64,000 bases of DNA from CAYFJO01 sp964343305. GTDB lineage: Bacteria; Planctomycetota; Planctomycetia; Pirellulales; Pirellulaceae. Location of the stretch: contig CAYFJO010000004.1 of the NCBI GenBank assembly GCA_964343305.1, positions 15,779-79,778 of the forward strand, read 5' to 3'. Position 1 is the first letter of the stretch, and every line of letters begins with the position of its first letter. The position numbers were made by a program, and so were the translations under genes. A model generated the notes under the pieces. It was not told the DNA's origin and ran no database searches. It saw only the letters and a program-made list of their open reading frames with translations. Positions 44,935 through 54,226 of this stretch are shown here, piece after piece.

Positions 44935-45055
44935 CAAATCACAAATAGCAAACAAATCCCAAATCTCAAATTCTCATCCTCATACTGTGCGACCTCGTTT
45001 CTTGATTTGAAATCTGAGCCTTGAGAATTGTTTGGGATTTGGTACTTGTGATTTG
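44935..45055. repeat. AT-rich long inverted repeat
   Basis: The outer parts CAAATCACAAATAGCAAAC (from 44935) and GTACTTGTGATTTG (to 45055) are related by inversion, as are the inner CAAATCCCAAATCTCAAATTCTC and GAGAATTGTTTGGGATTTG. It matches the family member at 11429-11535. It fills the leuA to phosphatase spacer. Confidence 0.8.
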
Positions 45056-45072
45056 GAATTTGACACACTGCT

Positions 45073-46746
45073 ATGGCAATGCTCGAAGTTCTTGTCGGTG
45101 ACTCCCCGCCCAACGCGTACGAAATCGTGCGTCGCGAAACGGTCGTCGGCCGGCATCCCCAGTGCGACATCGTGTTGCCCGACACAACCGTTTCGCGCCA
45201 GCACGCCAAAATCTTCTGCGAAAAAGACGGCTACTACATCGAGGATCTCGACAGCCAACATGGCACACGTCTGAATGACCAGGCGGTCATCTCGCGCGAG
45301 AAGCTGTGCAACCTCGATCAAATCCGCATTCGCAGCGCACTGCTCAAATTCCATGAAAAGAGCAGTCAAACGTTCGACCTCGAGAGCAGCAACGATCGGC
45401 CTTCGACGATTTTGTCGAAGAAGGACGCGTCGTCAGTCCTGCAGCGTGGTATGAGCGAAAATGCGCAGGAAAAACTCCGTGCGCTGCTCGAGATCACCAG
45501 AACGCTTGGCACGTCGCTCGATCTGCAGCAGATTTTTCCGCAAATCCTCGATCGCGTCTTTTTGATTTTTCCGCAAGCAACTCGCGGTTCGGTCGTATTG
45601 GCCGAAACGTTGGACGATCGCATCGTGCCTCATGCCGTGAAGGACAAAGATGACGACCCCAGCGAAGCTCCGCCGATCAGCCGTACGATTGCCGACCGCG
45701 TCATTCGTCACGGCGAAGCGATTCTCAGCAGCGACACGAGCGAAGACAGCCGCTTCGACAAAAGCGACTCCATCGTCAACTTTCGAATTCGCTCGATCAT
45801 GTGCGCTCCGCTGGTTGGCACTTCGAAAAGTCCTTTGGGCATGATTCAGATCGAGACCGACGGCACCAAGCCAAGTTTCACGGAAGAAGACCTCGAGGTG
45901 TTGGTCAACGTATCGAATCTGGTGGGACAAATCATCGATCATTCGCGTCTTCACGAAACACAACTCCAGTACGATCGCCGAGCCCGCGACCTGGAAGTTG
46001 CTCGGCAAGTTCAGTTGCACTTCTTGCCGGAACAACGCCCGCGGATTCCCGGCTATCAGGTGTTCGACTATTATCTGGCGGCCGAAGGTGTCGGCGGCGA
46101 TTATTTCGGCTATATCGATCTGCCTGGCGACCGATACGCAATCGCGATCGGCGACGTGGCGGGCAAAGGCGTTTCGGCGGCACTGTTGATGGCTCGCTTG
46201 TGCAGCGACGTGCGATACTGTCTGGTGACGAGTTCCGATCCCGCGGAAGCGACCGAACAATTGAACAGGCAGATTTCCAATGCCGTGTTCCAAGGCGGTT
46301 TTATCACGTTTGCCATCACGATTCTCGATCCGGCGACGAACGAATTAACGGTGGTAAACGCCGGACACATGCCGCCGCTGTGCCGGCGAGCGTCGTCGGG
46401 CGAAGTGGAATCGATCGGGCAAGATGTTTCCAGTCCGCCTTTGGGGGTCCGTTCGGAACGCAAATTCGAAGCGGCAAAATCGAAGCTAGAACCGGGTGAC
46501 ACCGTGTTTCTCTACACCGATGGAGTCAGTGAAGCGACGAATAAGCACCGAGATATGTTCAGCATTCCGCGCATCGAACAACTTGTTGGCGAAGCCGGCG
46601 GAGCAGAAAGAACGGTCCAAAGAGTTTTGGACCATCTGAATCAGTTCACCAGCGGCACTTCGCAAAGCGACGACATTTGCATGGTCTGTTTGAGCCGCGA
46701 TGCCGAGCCGATGGTGCAAGCCACCGGTTCGGCACAATCGAGCTGA
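45073..46746 (+). CDS. FHA-GAF-SpoIIE (PP2C-type) protein phosphatase
   Basis: The 557-residue protein has an FHA domain (about residues 10-100: RETVVGRHPQCDIVLPDTTVSRQHAKIF ... DLDSQHGTRLND). A GAF domain follows (about 150-300, with PQATRGSVVLAE ... SIMCAPLVGTSKSPLGMIQIE), then a short linker helix that ends in RDLEVARQVQLHFLPEQRP. The C-terminal PP2C/SpoIIE domain (about 335-550) carries GVGGDYFGYIDLPGDRYAIAIGDVAGKGVSAALLMARL, NAGHMPPLCRR, YTDGVSEATN and SDDICMVCL. The GD and DG metal-binding motifs are present. It probably reads a phosphothreonine signal through FHA and dephosphorylates a target, for example an anti-sigma antagonist, but no such gene is seen nearby. Confidence 0.93.
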   Translation: MAMLEVLVGDSPPNAYEIVRRETVVGRHPQCDIVLPDTTVSRQHAKIFCEKDGYYIEDLDSQHGTRLNDQAVISREKLCNLDQIRIRSALLKFHEKSSQTFDLESSNDRPSTILSKKDASSVLQRGMSENAQEKLRALLEITRTLGTSLDLQQIFPQILDRVFLIFPQATRGSVVLAETLDDRIVPHAVKDKDDDPSEAPPISRTIADRVIRHGEAILSSDTSEDSRFDKSDSIVNFRIRSIMCAPLVGTSKSPLGMIQIETDGTKPSFTEEDLEVLVNVSNLVGQIIDHSRLHETQLQYDRRARDLEVARQVQLHFLPEQRPRIPGYQVFDYYLAAEGVGGDYFGYIDLPGDRYAIAIGDVAGKGVSAALLMARLCSDVRYCLVTSSDPAEATEQLNRQISNAVFQGGFITFAITILDPATNELTVVNAGHMPPLCRRASSGEVESIGQDVSSPPLGVRSERKFEAAKSKLEPGDTVFLYTDGVSEATNKHRDMFSIPRIEQLVGEAGGAERTVQRVLDHLNQFTSGTSQSDDICMVCLSRDAEPMVQATGSAQSS

Positions 46747-46908
46747 CGCCAGCGCGTGCGGCTCACCGCCATCACATTCCGCACTTTCATTTTTTCCGCA
46801 GATCGGTCGTCAGATTTCGCGCGCATGTTCGGTCTCTTGCCGACACGATTGAAAACCGTGACCTATCTGTATAGAGAGGGCAAGATCGATCAAAGTGAGG
46901 AACTCGTT

Positions 46909-47283
46909 GTGGACAATAATTCAACTTGCAACCAATGCGGTCGTGTGGCTGCAACCACCGGGATCGCCCGTCTTTGCAAGGATTGCAATGTCAACGCTGG
47001 CACTCCCGATCCAGTGGTTGTCCGGCATAAACTCAAGGACGAACAACTGTGGTCGATCGTGTCAGGTTTTGTTGGTGCCCTCATCATCGCGGTGATCTGG
47101 GGAATGATCGTGTCTTGGGAAACTACTGGTGGCGTCGCCAATATGCCAGTGATTCTCTGGTTCATTTACGATCTGTTCGGATCCCGCGGCCTGTTTGGTC
47201 TCGCCGTCCTCTTCATCGTCGGTGGTTGCGGAAACGCATTTCGCATTCATTTTGAACTTAAGAAGATGGAGTCTTCGTATTGA
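46909..47283 (+). CDS. Small membrane protein with N-terminal zinc ribbon
   Basis: GTG 46909 follows GTGAGG at 9 bases; an earlier frame start at 46756 has no SD and a poor N-terminus. The 124-residue product has STCNQCGRVAATTGIARLCKDCNVNAG, a zinc-binding CxxC...CxxC ribbon, followed by two membrane segments (WSIVSGFVGALIIAVIWGMIVSW and LFGLAVLFIVGGCGNAF). Function is unknown. Confidence 0.7.
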   Translation: MDNNSTCNQCGRVAATTGIARLCKDCNVNAGTPDPVVVRHKLKDEQLWSIVSGFVGALIIAVIWGMIVSWETTGGVANMPVILWFIYDLFGSRGLFGLAVLFIVGGCGNAFRIHFELKKMESSY

Positions 47284-47307
47284 ATGGCTTGCGCCAACCG
47301 AAGACGA

Positions 47308-47835
47308 TTACAAGACGAACGCTAGCGCATAGAACGTCCAACCTGAAACTGCGGTCAGCAACATTCCAATCGCCGCAAGTCGCGCCCAAAAGACGTGTTT
47401 CAAGCTGTAGATGTTTGGGTTGATGGGACTGGGAAAGTGTCGCAATCCTTGGACGATTACGAAAACCCAAAGCAGCGTCGTAGGTACGGCAAACGTTAAG
47501 TGGATGATCAAACTGATTCCGGCCGAGCAACTCCATTTGTTCGCCGTCTCAAAACAAGGCGAAGGCTCCGCACGTTTTTCCCACTCCGTCAAAAACTGCA
47601 TGTCGACCTCGAAGGCGATGACGGCGATCAGCAACACACTTCCCAGCACGACTTGCAGTAGTTTGTGTAAATCGTACTTGCGGCGATATTTGACCAGATA
47701 GATGCTCGCACACATCAATGGAACTACGGCAAACATTGCCAGGAAAACGACGTCCAACATCAACGAGCCGCGTGTTCCGAGAAATCCGTCGATTCCCGGA
47801 TAGTCAGTCGGATCTTGGGCAAACAGCGTGAACAA
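47308..47835 (-). CDS. DUF420 membrane protein
   Basis: The 175-residue protein has four hydrophobic segments (VVFLAMFAVVPLMCASIYLVKYRR, LLQVVLGSVLLIAVIAFEVDM, LIIHLTFAVPTTLLWVFVIVQGL and LAAIGMLLTAVSGWTFYALAFVL) and conserved His residues, including LHKLLQ and LIIHLTF. DUF420 proteins are often encoded with cytochrome oxidase genes; none is here, so only membrane localisation is certain. Confidence 0.85.
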   Translation of the reverse strand: MFTLFAQDPTDYPGIDGFLGTRGSLMLDVVFLAMFAVVPLMCASIYLVKYRRKYDLHKLLQVVLGSVLLIAVIAFEVDMQFLTEWEKRAEPSPCFETANKWSCSAGISLIIHLTFAVPTTLLWVFVIVQGLRHFPSPINPNIYSLKHVFWARLAAIGMLLTAVSGWTFYALAFVL

Positions 47836-47856
47836 GAGACACCTCGGCAGCGAAAA

Positions 47857-47894
47857 AATCCGGACTCTAGAGTTTTAGTAAAAGAGTCCGGATT
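47857..47894. terminator. Terminator-like hairpin
   Basis: AATCCGGACTCT (47857-47868) and AGAGTCCGGATT (47883-47894) are perfectly complementary with a 14-base loop. It lies between the stop of the metalloprotease gene (minus strand) and the start of the DUF420 gene. A run of A on the + strand before the left arm gives a T-run on the transcribed strand after the hairpin, so it can end the metalloprotease transcript. Confidence 0.8.
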
Positions 47895-47934
47895 GCGAAA
47901 GGCTCAACTCACCGATTCACACCTGGTTCGGATT

Positions 47935-49875
47935 TCAGAGGATCTCAGCGAGTAACAACTCGATTTCCAATTCGTCAAGTCCTTCCTTTGTGACGAATCG
48001 TTCGCTTGATTCTATCGCACTGGACGATGTCGCAGATCCGGTCGTTGAATCATTGCCTTCGTTGCTCGACGTCGTTACTGCGTCATATGCCGGCGGATCG
48101 TGGTCAACGAACTTTGATGAATGTTCCGTATTTCTCTGCTCCGATGTTTGTTGGTTTGGTGATGCGCTGTGACGAGCGGATAGAATCATGCTCGCCCGTG
48201 CTTGGTTTGTCGGAGTGTTAGCTATTTCGACGGCGGCGGCGGTTGCCGATGGCTGGGTAAGTCTCCAATTTCCAACCAGCGGAACGTCCGTCGCAGCACC
48301 AAATCGGAAGTAGTTGTCGCCGGAGTTCCAGCGGCCATTTCCATTGCTGTCTTGGTAAAACACTCCACGACGATAAATCCCAAGATCGTCTCGTCCGTCA
48401 CCATTCCAATCCCCAATAGCCGGCGTGTCGCCCCGTCCGCCGAAATACTGCGCTGCGTCCGTTGCGAAGCCGTCCCATGAACCATTGCCGTTCATATCAC
48501 GATAAAAGGTGCCGTCCCGGAAGATGCCGAATTCGTCTGTTCCATCACCGTTCCAATCGCCGGCAATTGGCGCGTCGCTGGCCGAACCGAATAGATAGAC
48601 TCCATCGGTGCCAATTCCGTCCCAGTGGCCGTTGCCGTCTTGATCAAGAATGAAATATCCACGGCGATAGACGCCGACGTCGTCAACTCCGTCGCCGTTC
48701 CAATCTCCAACAACCGGCTTGTCTCCAGCGCCGCCGAACCGAACCAGTCGGTCGCCACCACCTTGCCCGTCCCACCTTCCGTTGCCGTTTTGATCCAAAA
48801 AGAATCGCCCGTTGCGAAAGATGCCGATCTCGTCCCAGCCATCGCCGTTGAAGTCGCCGACCACGGGCGTGTCAAACTGAGCACCAAACCAGTGCGCACG
48901 ATCGCCGTTGGCTAGCCCGTCCCATTGCCCGTTGCCGTTCGTATCAAAGTACAATCGTCCACCACGAGAAATGCCGACTTCGTCAACACTGACATCATGA
49001 GAGTCGCTTGGATTCGCGTGCATTTCTTCGTGGGTCATGTTTCGTTGATAACGGCACGTTGCGATGCTGGTGTGCGGTTGCGAAGTCAAGGAATACCACA
49101 ACTCGTGATATGGATTTTGCTGTTGCCAACTTGTTCCATAACGACTGTAAGTTTCTGCGTAATAGAATTCGTTTGTAAAATACGCCGTCCTAGGATTTGA
49201 GCTATAGTTCATGATGCTGTTGCCACCTTGGGGATGGTTGTACTGATGGCCCAATCCCATCAAATGGCCCGCTTCATGAGCGATGGTCTCTGCAACTTGG
49301 TAAACAAAATCCGCAGTCGTGGCGTTCGGAACGTTCCGCATCAGATAGTCGCCAATCGAGGACGTGAACGCATAGGCGTAGTGTTCGAGGTTTTGGCCGG
49401 AGTAAGCCTGACATCCGACGCCAATTATGTTTGCCCGACGATCGAACGAGTAACCACCGACATACATCACGGAAACATAATTATTTTGACCGGCGCGTCG
49501 GCCCCATTCCAGATACCGCTGGCCCCAATTGCTATCACCGAATGTATCGCTATACCGGACATTGACGCCCACGTTATAGCCGGACGGCAAGGACTTGGCA
49601 AAAATCGCTGCCGTTTGGTTCGCAATTTGTTGAGCGGCCAGCGCGACATCGTTGTTGTCGATGTAACGGTTGCCGTTAAAGTCCAAAAAGCTGGGAGCTG
49701 TGCCGTTTGAGTAACGCAGATTGTTGAAGGTGGAAACAAAAGAACTGGGCCGTACGCCATCTGGCACGGCATCCGGCGTAAAGTCCAAGACCAACACGTT
49801 ATTTGCCGCCAACATTTGGCGACCTTCGAGCATTTCCGTTCGGGGGCGAAAACTCTTTGACTTATGGGATTCCAT
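47935..49875 (-). CDS. Secreted metzincin-like zinc metalloprotease with FG-GAP repeats (LEPR-type N-terminus)
   Basis: ATG 49875 follows AAGGTGAG at 8 bases; an earlier ATG at 49887 lacks an SD. The N-terminus MESHKSKSFRPRTEMLEGRQMLAAN resembles the LEPR-type sequence of many large planctomycete surface proteins. A dockerin-like calcium loop follows (LDFNGNRYIDNNDVALAAQQI). The zinc motif HEAGHLMGLGHQ near residue 200 has the HExxHxxGxxH form of metzincins. A downstream turn with SIMNYSSNP supplies the Met-turn. About five FG-GAP/VCBS-like units follow, each reading like DEIGIFRNGRFFLDQNGNGRWDG, with DxNGDGxD calcium-type loops. The C-terminus is Ser/Thr-rich and ends in ELEIELLLAEIL. It is probably an exported protease that binds surfaces or polysaccharides. 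Confidence 0.88.
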   Translation of the reverse strand: MESHKSKSFRPRTEMLEGRQMLAANNVLVLDFTPDAVPDGVRPSSFVSTFNNLRYSNGTAPSFLDFNGNRYIDNNDVALAAQQIANQTAAIFAKSLPSGYNVGVNVRYSDTFGDSNWGQRYLEWGRRAGQNNYVSVMYVGGYSFDRRANIIGVGCQAYSGQNLEHYAYAFTSSIGDYLMRNVPNATTADFVYQVAETIAHEAGHLMGLGHQYNHPQGGNSIMNYSSNPRTAYFTNEFYYAETYSRYGTSWQQQNPYHELWYSLTSQPHTSIATCRYQRNMTHEEMHANPSDSHDVSVDEVGISRGGRLYFDTNGNGQWDGLANGDRAHWFGAQFDTPVVGDFNGDGWDEIGIFRNGRFFLDQNGNGRWDGQGGGDRLVRFGGAGDKPVVGDWNGDGVDDVGVYRRGYFILDQDGNGHWDGIGTDGVYLFGSASDAPIAGDWNGDGTDEFGIFRDGTFYRDMNGNGSWDGFATDAAQYFGGRGDTPAIGDWNGDGRDDLGIYRRGVFYQDSNGNGRWNSGDNYFRFGAATDVPLVGNWRLTQPSATAAAVEIANTPTNQARASMILSARHSASPNQQTSEQRNTEHSSKFVDHDPPAYDAVTTSSNEGNDSTTGSATSSSAIESSERFVTKEGLDELEIELLLAEIL

Positions 49876-50431
49876 GTTTTTTCTCACCTTAGATTTCGTT
49901 TGAAAGGGATCGCTGAGTGTTTACTCAGTAGGGGCATTCCCAAATCGACATCGGTGGTGACAATAAAAATCAAAAAATGGCAGAATTGACGTGTCTGCCG
50001 GTCGCTGGCATAGATGTCGCCCGCATTGATTCGGTTGAGCGTTATCGTCCGAATGCCAAATAAAGAAGAGCAATCGACGTGCAAATCGCAATCGACGCAA
50101 TCCAGATCCGGGATCGATTTACGCTCGCCGAGTTCTCGCGCGACGGATTGCGATCATCGGGTTGTCTTTGCTGGACTCTTTCGAGCGATTGTCGCAAAGC
50201 ATCAGACGTGTTGATTGATGCGCTTATTTGCGTACGGATTCTCTACCTGCCCCAAGAATCTGGTGTACAGCCCGCTCTGAGGCTCGGCGGAAGGACAGAA
50301 TACCGCCGGCGGTTCGCTACGGACAGTTTCAACTGGCCACGGCATATTCACAGAGTTTGCATCGCCGCAGGCAGGTTGTTAACTTTACGTTTTGAGATGT
50401 AAAGATAGCATTTGTAAAAGAGGGACGGACG
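49876..50431. other. 556-base spacer between divergent genes
   Basis: It should hold the promoters of the metalloprotease gene and the EutB-EutC gene. Several short frames are open here, but none has an SD, codon bias or recognisable product. I see no AdoCbl riboswitch, although the adjoining gene is B12-dependent. An SD-like GAGGGA precedes the EutB start. Confidence 0.6.
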
Positions 50432-52671
50432 ATGATTCGTAGACGGACCTTTCTTGGGACCCTTGCCAGTGGTATGGCTGTGGCAGGGTTGCGCATTCAT
50501 GCGGCCCCTGCTACACCAGCCGTCCAACTCAAGTCGCCGGCGGCCGGCGAAGATGTTTTCACGTATTGCAAACGCATCCAGGGCGGCTTCGACAGCAAAC
50601 TCTACAAACAAATCCTTGGCGCCGCGAATCGATTTAAAGAAGGCGACGGGATGATCGGGGTCGCTGCTGGCGATGAAACCACGCGAAACAATGCCCGCCG
50701 CTTACTCGCCAACACTCGTGTGCAAGACATCGACACGCATCCGGTTCACGAAGACCAGTTGTTCGCACTTCTGAAACAAGCTCGCGACAAAAAAGTATCC
50801 ACGCAGACGGCGAACCACACGATTGGCAAACTCAAAGACTATTTGCTGTCGGCCGCGGAAGATGAAATCAAGGCCGTTATGCCCGGCCTGTCGAGCGAAG
50901 TCATCGGCTGCGTTGTGAAGTTGATGACGAACGACGAGTTGAGCGCGGTTGGCTCCAAGATCTTCAACCCGCTGCCCGAAAGCAACATCGGCGCGAAAGG
51001 CTACCTCGGCGCACGCATCCAGCCCAACTCGCCGACCGACAATGTGGACGATATTCGCTGGCAAGTTTTCGACGGCTGGTCGTACGCCGTCGGCGATGTG
51101 TTGCTTGGTACTAACCCGGTGTCCAGCGATCCGGGATCGGTCGCCGCGGTCGAGCGAACGTTACAGGATTTGCTCGTCACGTTCGAAATCGACGACGCGA
51201 TGCCGCATTGCGTGCTGTCGCACATCGACGTCCAGGCCGAGGTCGAGACAAAAGAACCAAACAGCACGGCGTTGTGGTTTCAAAGCATCGCGGGCTGCGA
51301 CGCGGCCAACGAGACGTTTGATGTCAGCATCAAAAAAATGCTGCAACACGCCGATCAGCGAATCGGCAAGTACGGTTTGTATTTCGAAACAGGACAAGGT
51401 GCCGATTTTACCAACGGCCACGGGCATGGATTCGACATGGTCATCCACGAGTCGCGCAAATACGGTTTCGCACGCGCGCTAACTCAGCGAGTCGCCGCGG
51501 CCCAAATCCGCGCGGGGCACAGCGCCCAGCCCTGGGTCCATCTCAACGACGTTGCCGGCTTCATCGGCCCCGAGGTCTTTCGCACTCGCTTGCAATTGGT
51601 GCGCTGCTGCCTCGAAGACATCGTGATGGGAAAACTGCACGGATTGTGCCTTGGCCTCGACGTTTGTTCGACGTTGCACATGGACATCTCGTTGGATGAC
51701 TTGGATTGGTGTCTCGACCAGATCATGCCGGCCAACCCGGCCTATTTGATGGCGCTGCCCACAAAGATCGACCCGATGTTGGGATATCTCACGACAGGCT
51801 ACCAGGACCACGTGCGGTTACGCGACAAGTTTGGTTACAAAGTCAACGATCGCATGTGGAGTTTTTTCCAAAAGCTGGGCGTGATTGACAGTGCCGGCAA
51901 ACCAACCGATCACTTTGGCGATCCACTGTGGGTGTACCAGAAATACTGCCGAACCAAGGGCGACTCACGAGCGGATGACGAAATCCGCACGGATGGAAAG
52001 CGACAGCTCGCACACGTCCGCGGCCGCGGCGTGTTCATTGCGGAAGGTCACGGGAACCGTCCCTGGAACCTGCAACCAAAACTCAAGAAAGACATCCAAC
52101 GCATCTACGACGACGCGAAAAAAAGCATTTGGACTGAGTTGAAACCGGAGTTTGTTGCGGGCATTCCCAACGCGCTGAAAGTCAAAACACGATCCGCCGA
52201 TCGAACCGACTACATTTTGCATCCCGAGACGGGCGAGCAACTTGGCGCGGCATCGCGTGAATCTCTTCAGCAACTTCGCACAAAACACTCTCACAAGTTC
52301 GACGTACAAATCATCGTGTCCGACGGTCTCAACGCATTGTCGATTATGGACGAAGGCCACCTCGATCCGTTTCTCAAACAACTGCGCCAAGACCTGGAAC
52401 GTGATGGATTTCGCCCCGCGAAAGAGAATTTGGTCGTCACTTCGGGCCGCGTCCGGGCCGGCTATCGAATCGGCGAGACTTTGTTTGCCGGCTTAACGGG
52501 CGACCGCGTGATTTTGCACGTCATTGGCGAACGCCCAGGCACGGGCCATCACACCTTTTCGATTTACATTACGGCCGCAAGAGGTTCAACTTGGGGTAGC
52601 CGTGGGAAAGTTGACCACAACATCACGAAAGTTGTTTCGGGTGTCGCGACGACAGCACTTCAGCCGACTCG
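50432..52671 (+). CDS. Ethanolamine ammonia-lyase large/small subunit fusion (EutB-EutC) with Tat-type signal; 3' end in a gap
   Basis: ATG 50432 follows GAGGGA; 746 codons are seen before the N gap. The N-terminus MIRRRTFLGTLASGMAVAGL fits a twin-arginine signal. Residues 40-490 match EutB: ANRFKEGDGMIGVAA, GLYFETGQGADFTNGHG, WVHLNDVAGFIGPEVFRTRLQLVRCCLEDIVMGKLHGLCLGLDVCSTLHM. Residues about 500-746 match EutC: IVSDGLNALSIMDEGHL, VVTSGRVRAGYRIGETLFAGLTGDRVILHVIGERPGTG, SIYITAARGSTW. In other bacteria the two subunits are separate, cytoplasmic or microcompartment proteins that use adenosylcobalamin to split ethanolamine into acetaldehyde and ammonia. Here they are one chain, and export would need a Tat pathway. 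No eut microcompartment genes are seen. The last residues are missing. Confidence 0.88.
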
Positions 52672-52771
52672 NNNNNNNNNNNNNNNNNNNNNNNNNNNNN
52701 NNNNNNNNNNNNNNNNNNNNNNNNNNNNNNNNNNNNNNNNNNNNNNNNNNNNNNNNNNNNNNNNNNNNNNN
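52672..52771. other. 100-N scaffold gap
   Basis: The gap lies between the 3' ends of the convergent EutB-EutC and cobL genes, so the C-terminus of both is missing. Unlike the first gap, I see no duplicated flanking sequence, so real bases may be lost. Confidence 0.9.
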
Positions 52772-54000
52772 CCGAGCAAAAAGGTTGGATTCAGGGATTC
52801 AAAACGCACGCGGTCCATTTGGTCAGTGCCGCGGGAGACGTTGATCATCCATACGTTCGCATCGCCAGCAAGCTTTTGTAGTGTTTCGCGAACGGCGACA
52901 ACGTTGTCGATGCTGCCAACGGTCGCGACCAACCGGCCGCCCTCGCGGAGCCGGGCGAAGGCTTGTTCGACAATGCTGCTGATGTTGCGTCCGCTGCCGC
53001 CGACGAAAATTGCGTCAGGTTCCGGCAAGTCGCTCCAAGCTTCGGGAGCTTGGCCGAGTACGGGCGTCAGATTTGGCACGTTAAATCGCTCGGCGTTTTG
53101 CGCGATCAGTTCGTAATCTTCCGCTTCCATTTCGATCGCAAAAGTACGGCCGCTGGCGGCGATCTGGGCCGCTTCGATGGCGACGCTACCACTGCCCGCG
53201 CCGACATCCCACACGACGCTGGTCGGACCAAGGTCGAGTTGAGCGAGGGCAATGCATCGCACTTCGGCGGGCGTCATCAGACCGTGCTTAGGCTTGGACT
53301 GCAAAAACGCATCGTCCGTGTTGCCGAACAGTCGGCGTCCCGCCATTTCGCTCGGCCGATCCGGAACGTCCGGCTTGCGCACCAGGATCATTACGTTCAA
53401 CGGAGAAAAATCCTGCTCAGCCACTTCGGCGAGTTCCGCGTGCGTGACGCGTTCATCGGGAGAGCCGAGGTTCTCACAAACGTAAGCCGTAAAATAACTG
53501 ACCCCGCGCGTTAGCAGTTCGGCGGCAACTTTTGGCGGCGGTGTTTCTTCGGTGGTAAAGACGCCGACCTTTTCAGCGATGCGAATCTTCTCGACGACGT
53601 TGCCCACATCCTGGTTTGCCAAGTTCGTCAGGTATGCTTCGTCCCAGCTTTCCTTGACGCGGGCAAACGCCAACTGCATGCTGCTGACGTGCGGCAGCAC
53701 TTCGAAGCGATCCTTGCCTAAGCGATCGCAAAGGAACCGCGCCGTGCCGTAGAACATCGGATCGCCCACGGCGAGAATGACGATCTGCTTGCCGGCGCTC
53801 TCGTCGATGCGTTGGATTACGATGTCCAAGTCGCCGCGGAAAACGAGTCGCTCGGCGGTCGTGTCGACGACGCTGGAGAGCGATTCTTCGCCGCCGATGA
53901 GCAACTCGGCACCATCAATCAACTCACGAGCCTTGGCGGTCAAGCCTTCCAGGCCATCATCGCCGATTCCAATGATTTGGACTTTTTCTGTATTGGACAA
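52772..54000 (-). CDS. cobL: Precorrin-6Y C5,15-methyltransferase (CbiE-CbiT fusion); 3' end in a gap
   Basis: About 410 residues are seen. Residues 1-215 form the CbiE half (KVQIIGIGDDGLEGLTAKARELIDGAELLIGGEESL, LAVGDPMFYGTARFL, LPHVSSMQLAFARV) and about 225-410 the CbiT half (PAEVRCIALAQLDLGPTSVVWDVGAGSGSVAIEAAQ, AIEMEAEDYELIAQNAERF, PDAIFVGGSGRNISSIVEQAF). Together they add methyl groups at C5 and C15 of precorrin-6Y and decarboxylate it in aerobic-type cobalamin synthesis. Adjacent to a B12-dependent lyase, it fits a B12 locus. The end is lost in the gap at 52672-52771. Confidence 0.95.
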
Positions 54001-54026
54001 TTTCCTGACCTAATCTCACCTGTCAC

Positions 54027-54080
54027 AAGCCCGTCGCTCACCAGAGGGGCATGGCACTCTCTCACTTGCGCGTCGGGCTT
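54027..54080. repeat. Inverted repeat (CGACGCG family)
   Basis: AAGCCCGTCGCTCACCAG (from 54027) and CACTTGCGCGTCGGGCTT (to 54080) form a hairpin and belong with 46-91 and 14555-14614. Confidence 0.75.
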
Positions 54081-54102
54081 GCATAACTCACTCCAACAAA
54101 AC

Positions 54103-54124
54103 GGACGTAGCAGACGCTACGCCC
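54103..54124. repeat. Short palindrome GGACGTAGC / GCTACGCCC
   Basis: Two 9-base arms around AGAC are complementary except for one base. The unit resembles other GTAGC-containing repeats in this window. It lies just upstream of the YkgJ-like gene. Confidence 0.6.
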
Positions 54125-54226
54125 GTATTTGAGACAATTTGCTGACGTCGGACAACTAGGCACTTAGGCCGCTGTTTGATACCTTGACCCTCCAAACAGA
54201 CTGCTCAGTGACAACAAAGGACAAAG

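Noticed and set aside
48202..48915. Several + strand frames inside the metalloprotease gene
   Set aside because: They are shadows of the repeated FG-GAP units on the other strand.
50079..50402. Small + strand frame in the spacer before the EutB gene
   Set aside because: Low complexity of matches, no SD and no recognisable domain.
49876..50431. AdoCbl riboswitch upstream of the EutB-EutC gene
   Set aside because: No B12-box-like sequence or suitable hairpin arrangement was seen; a covariance-model search would be decisive.
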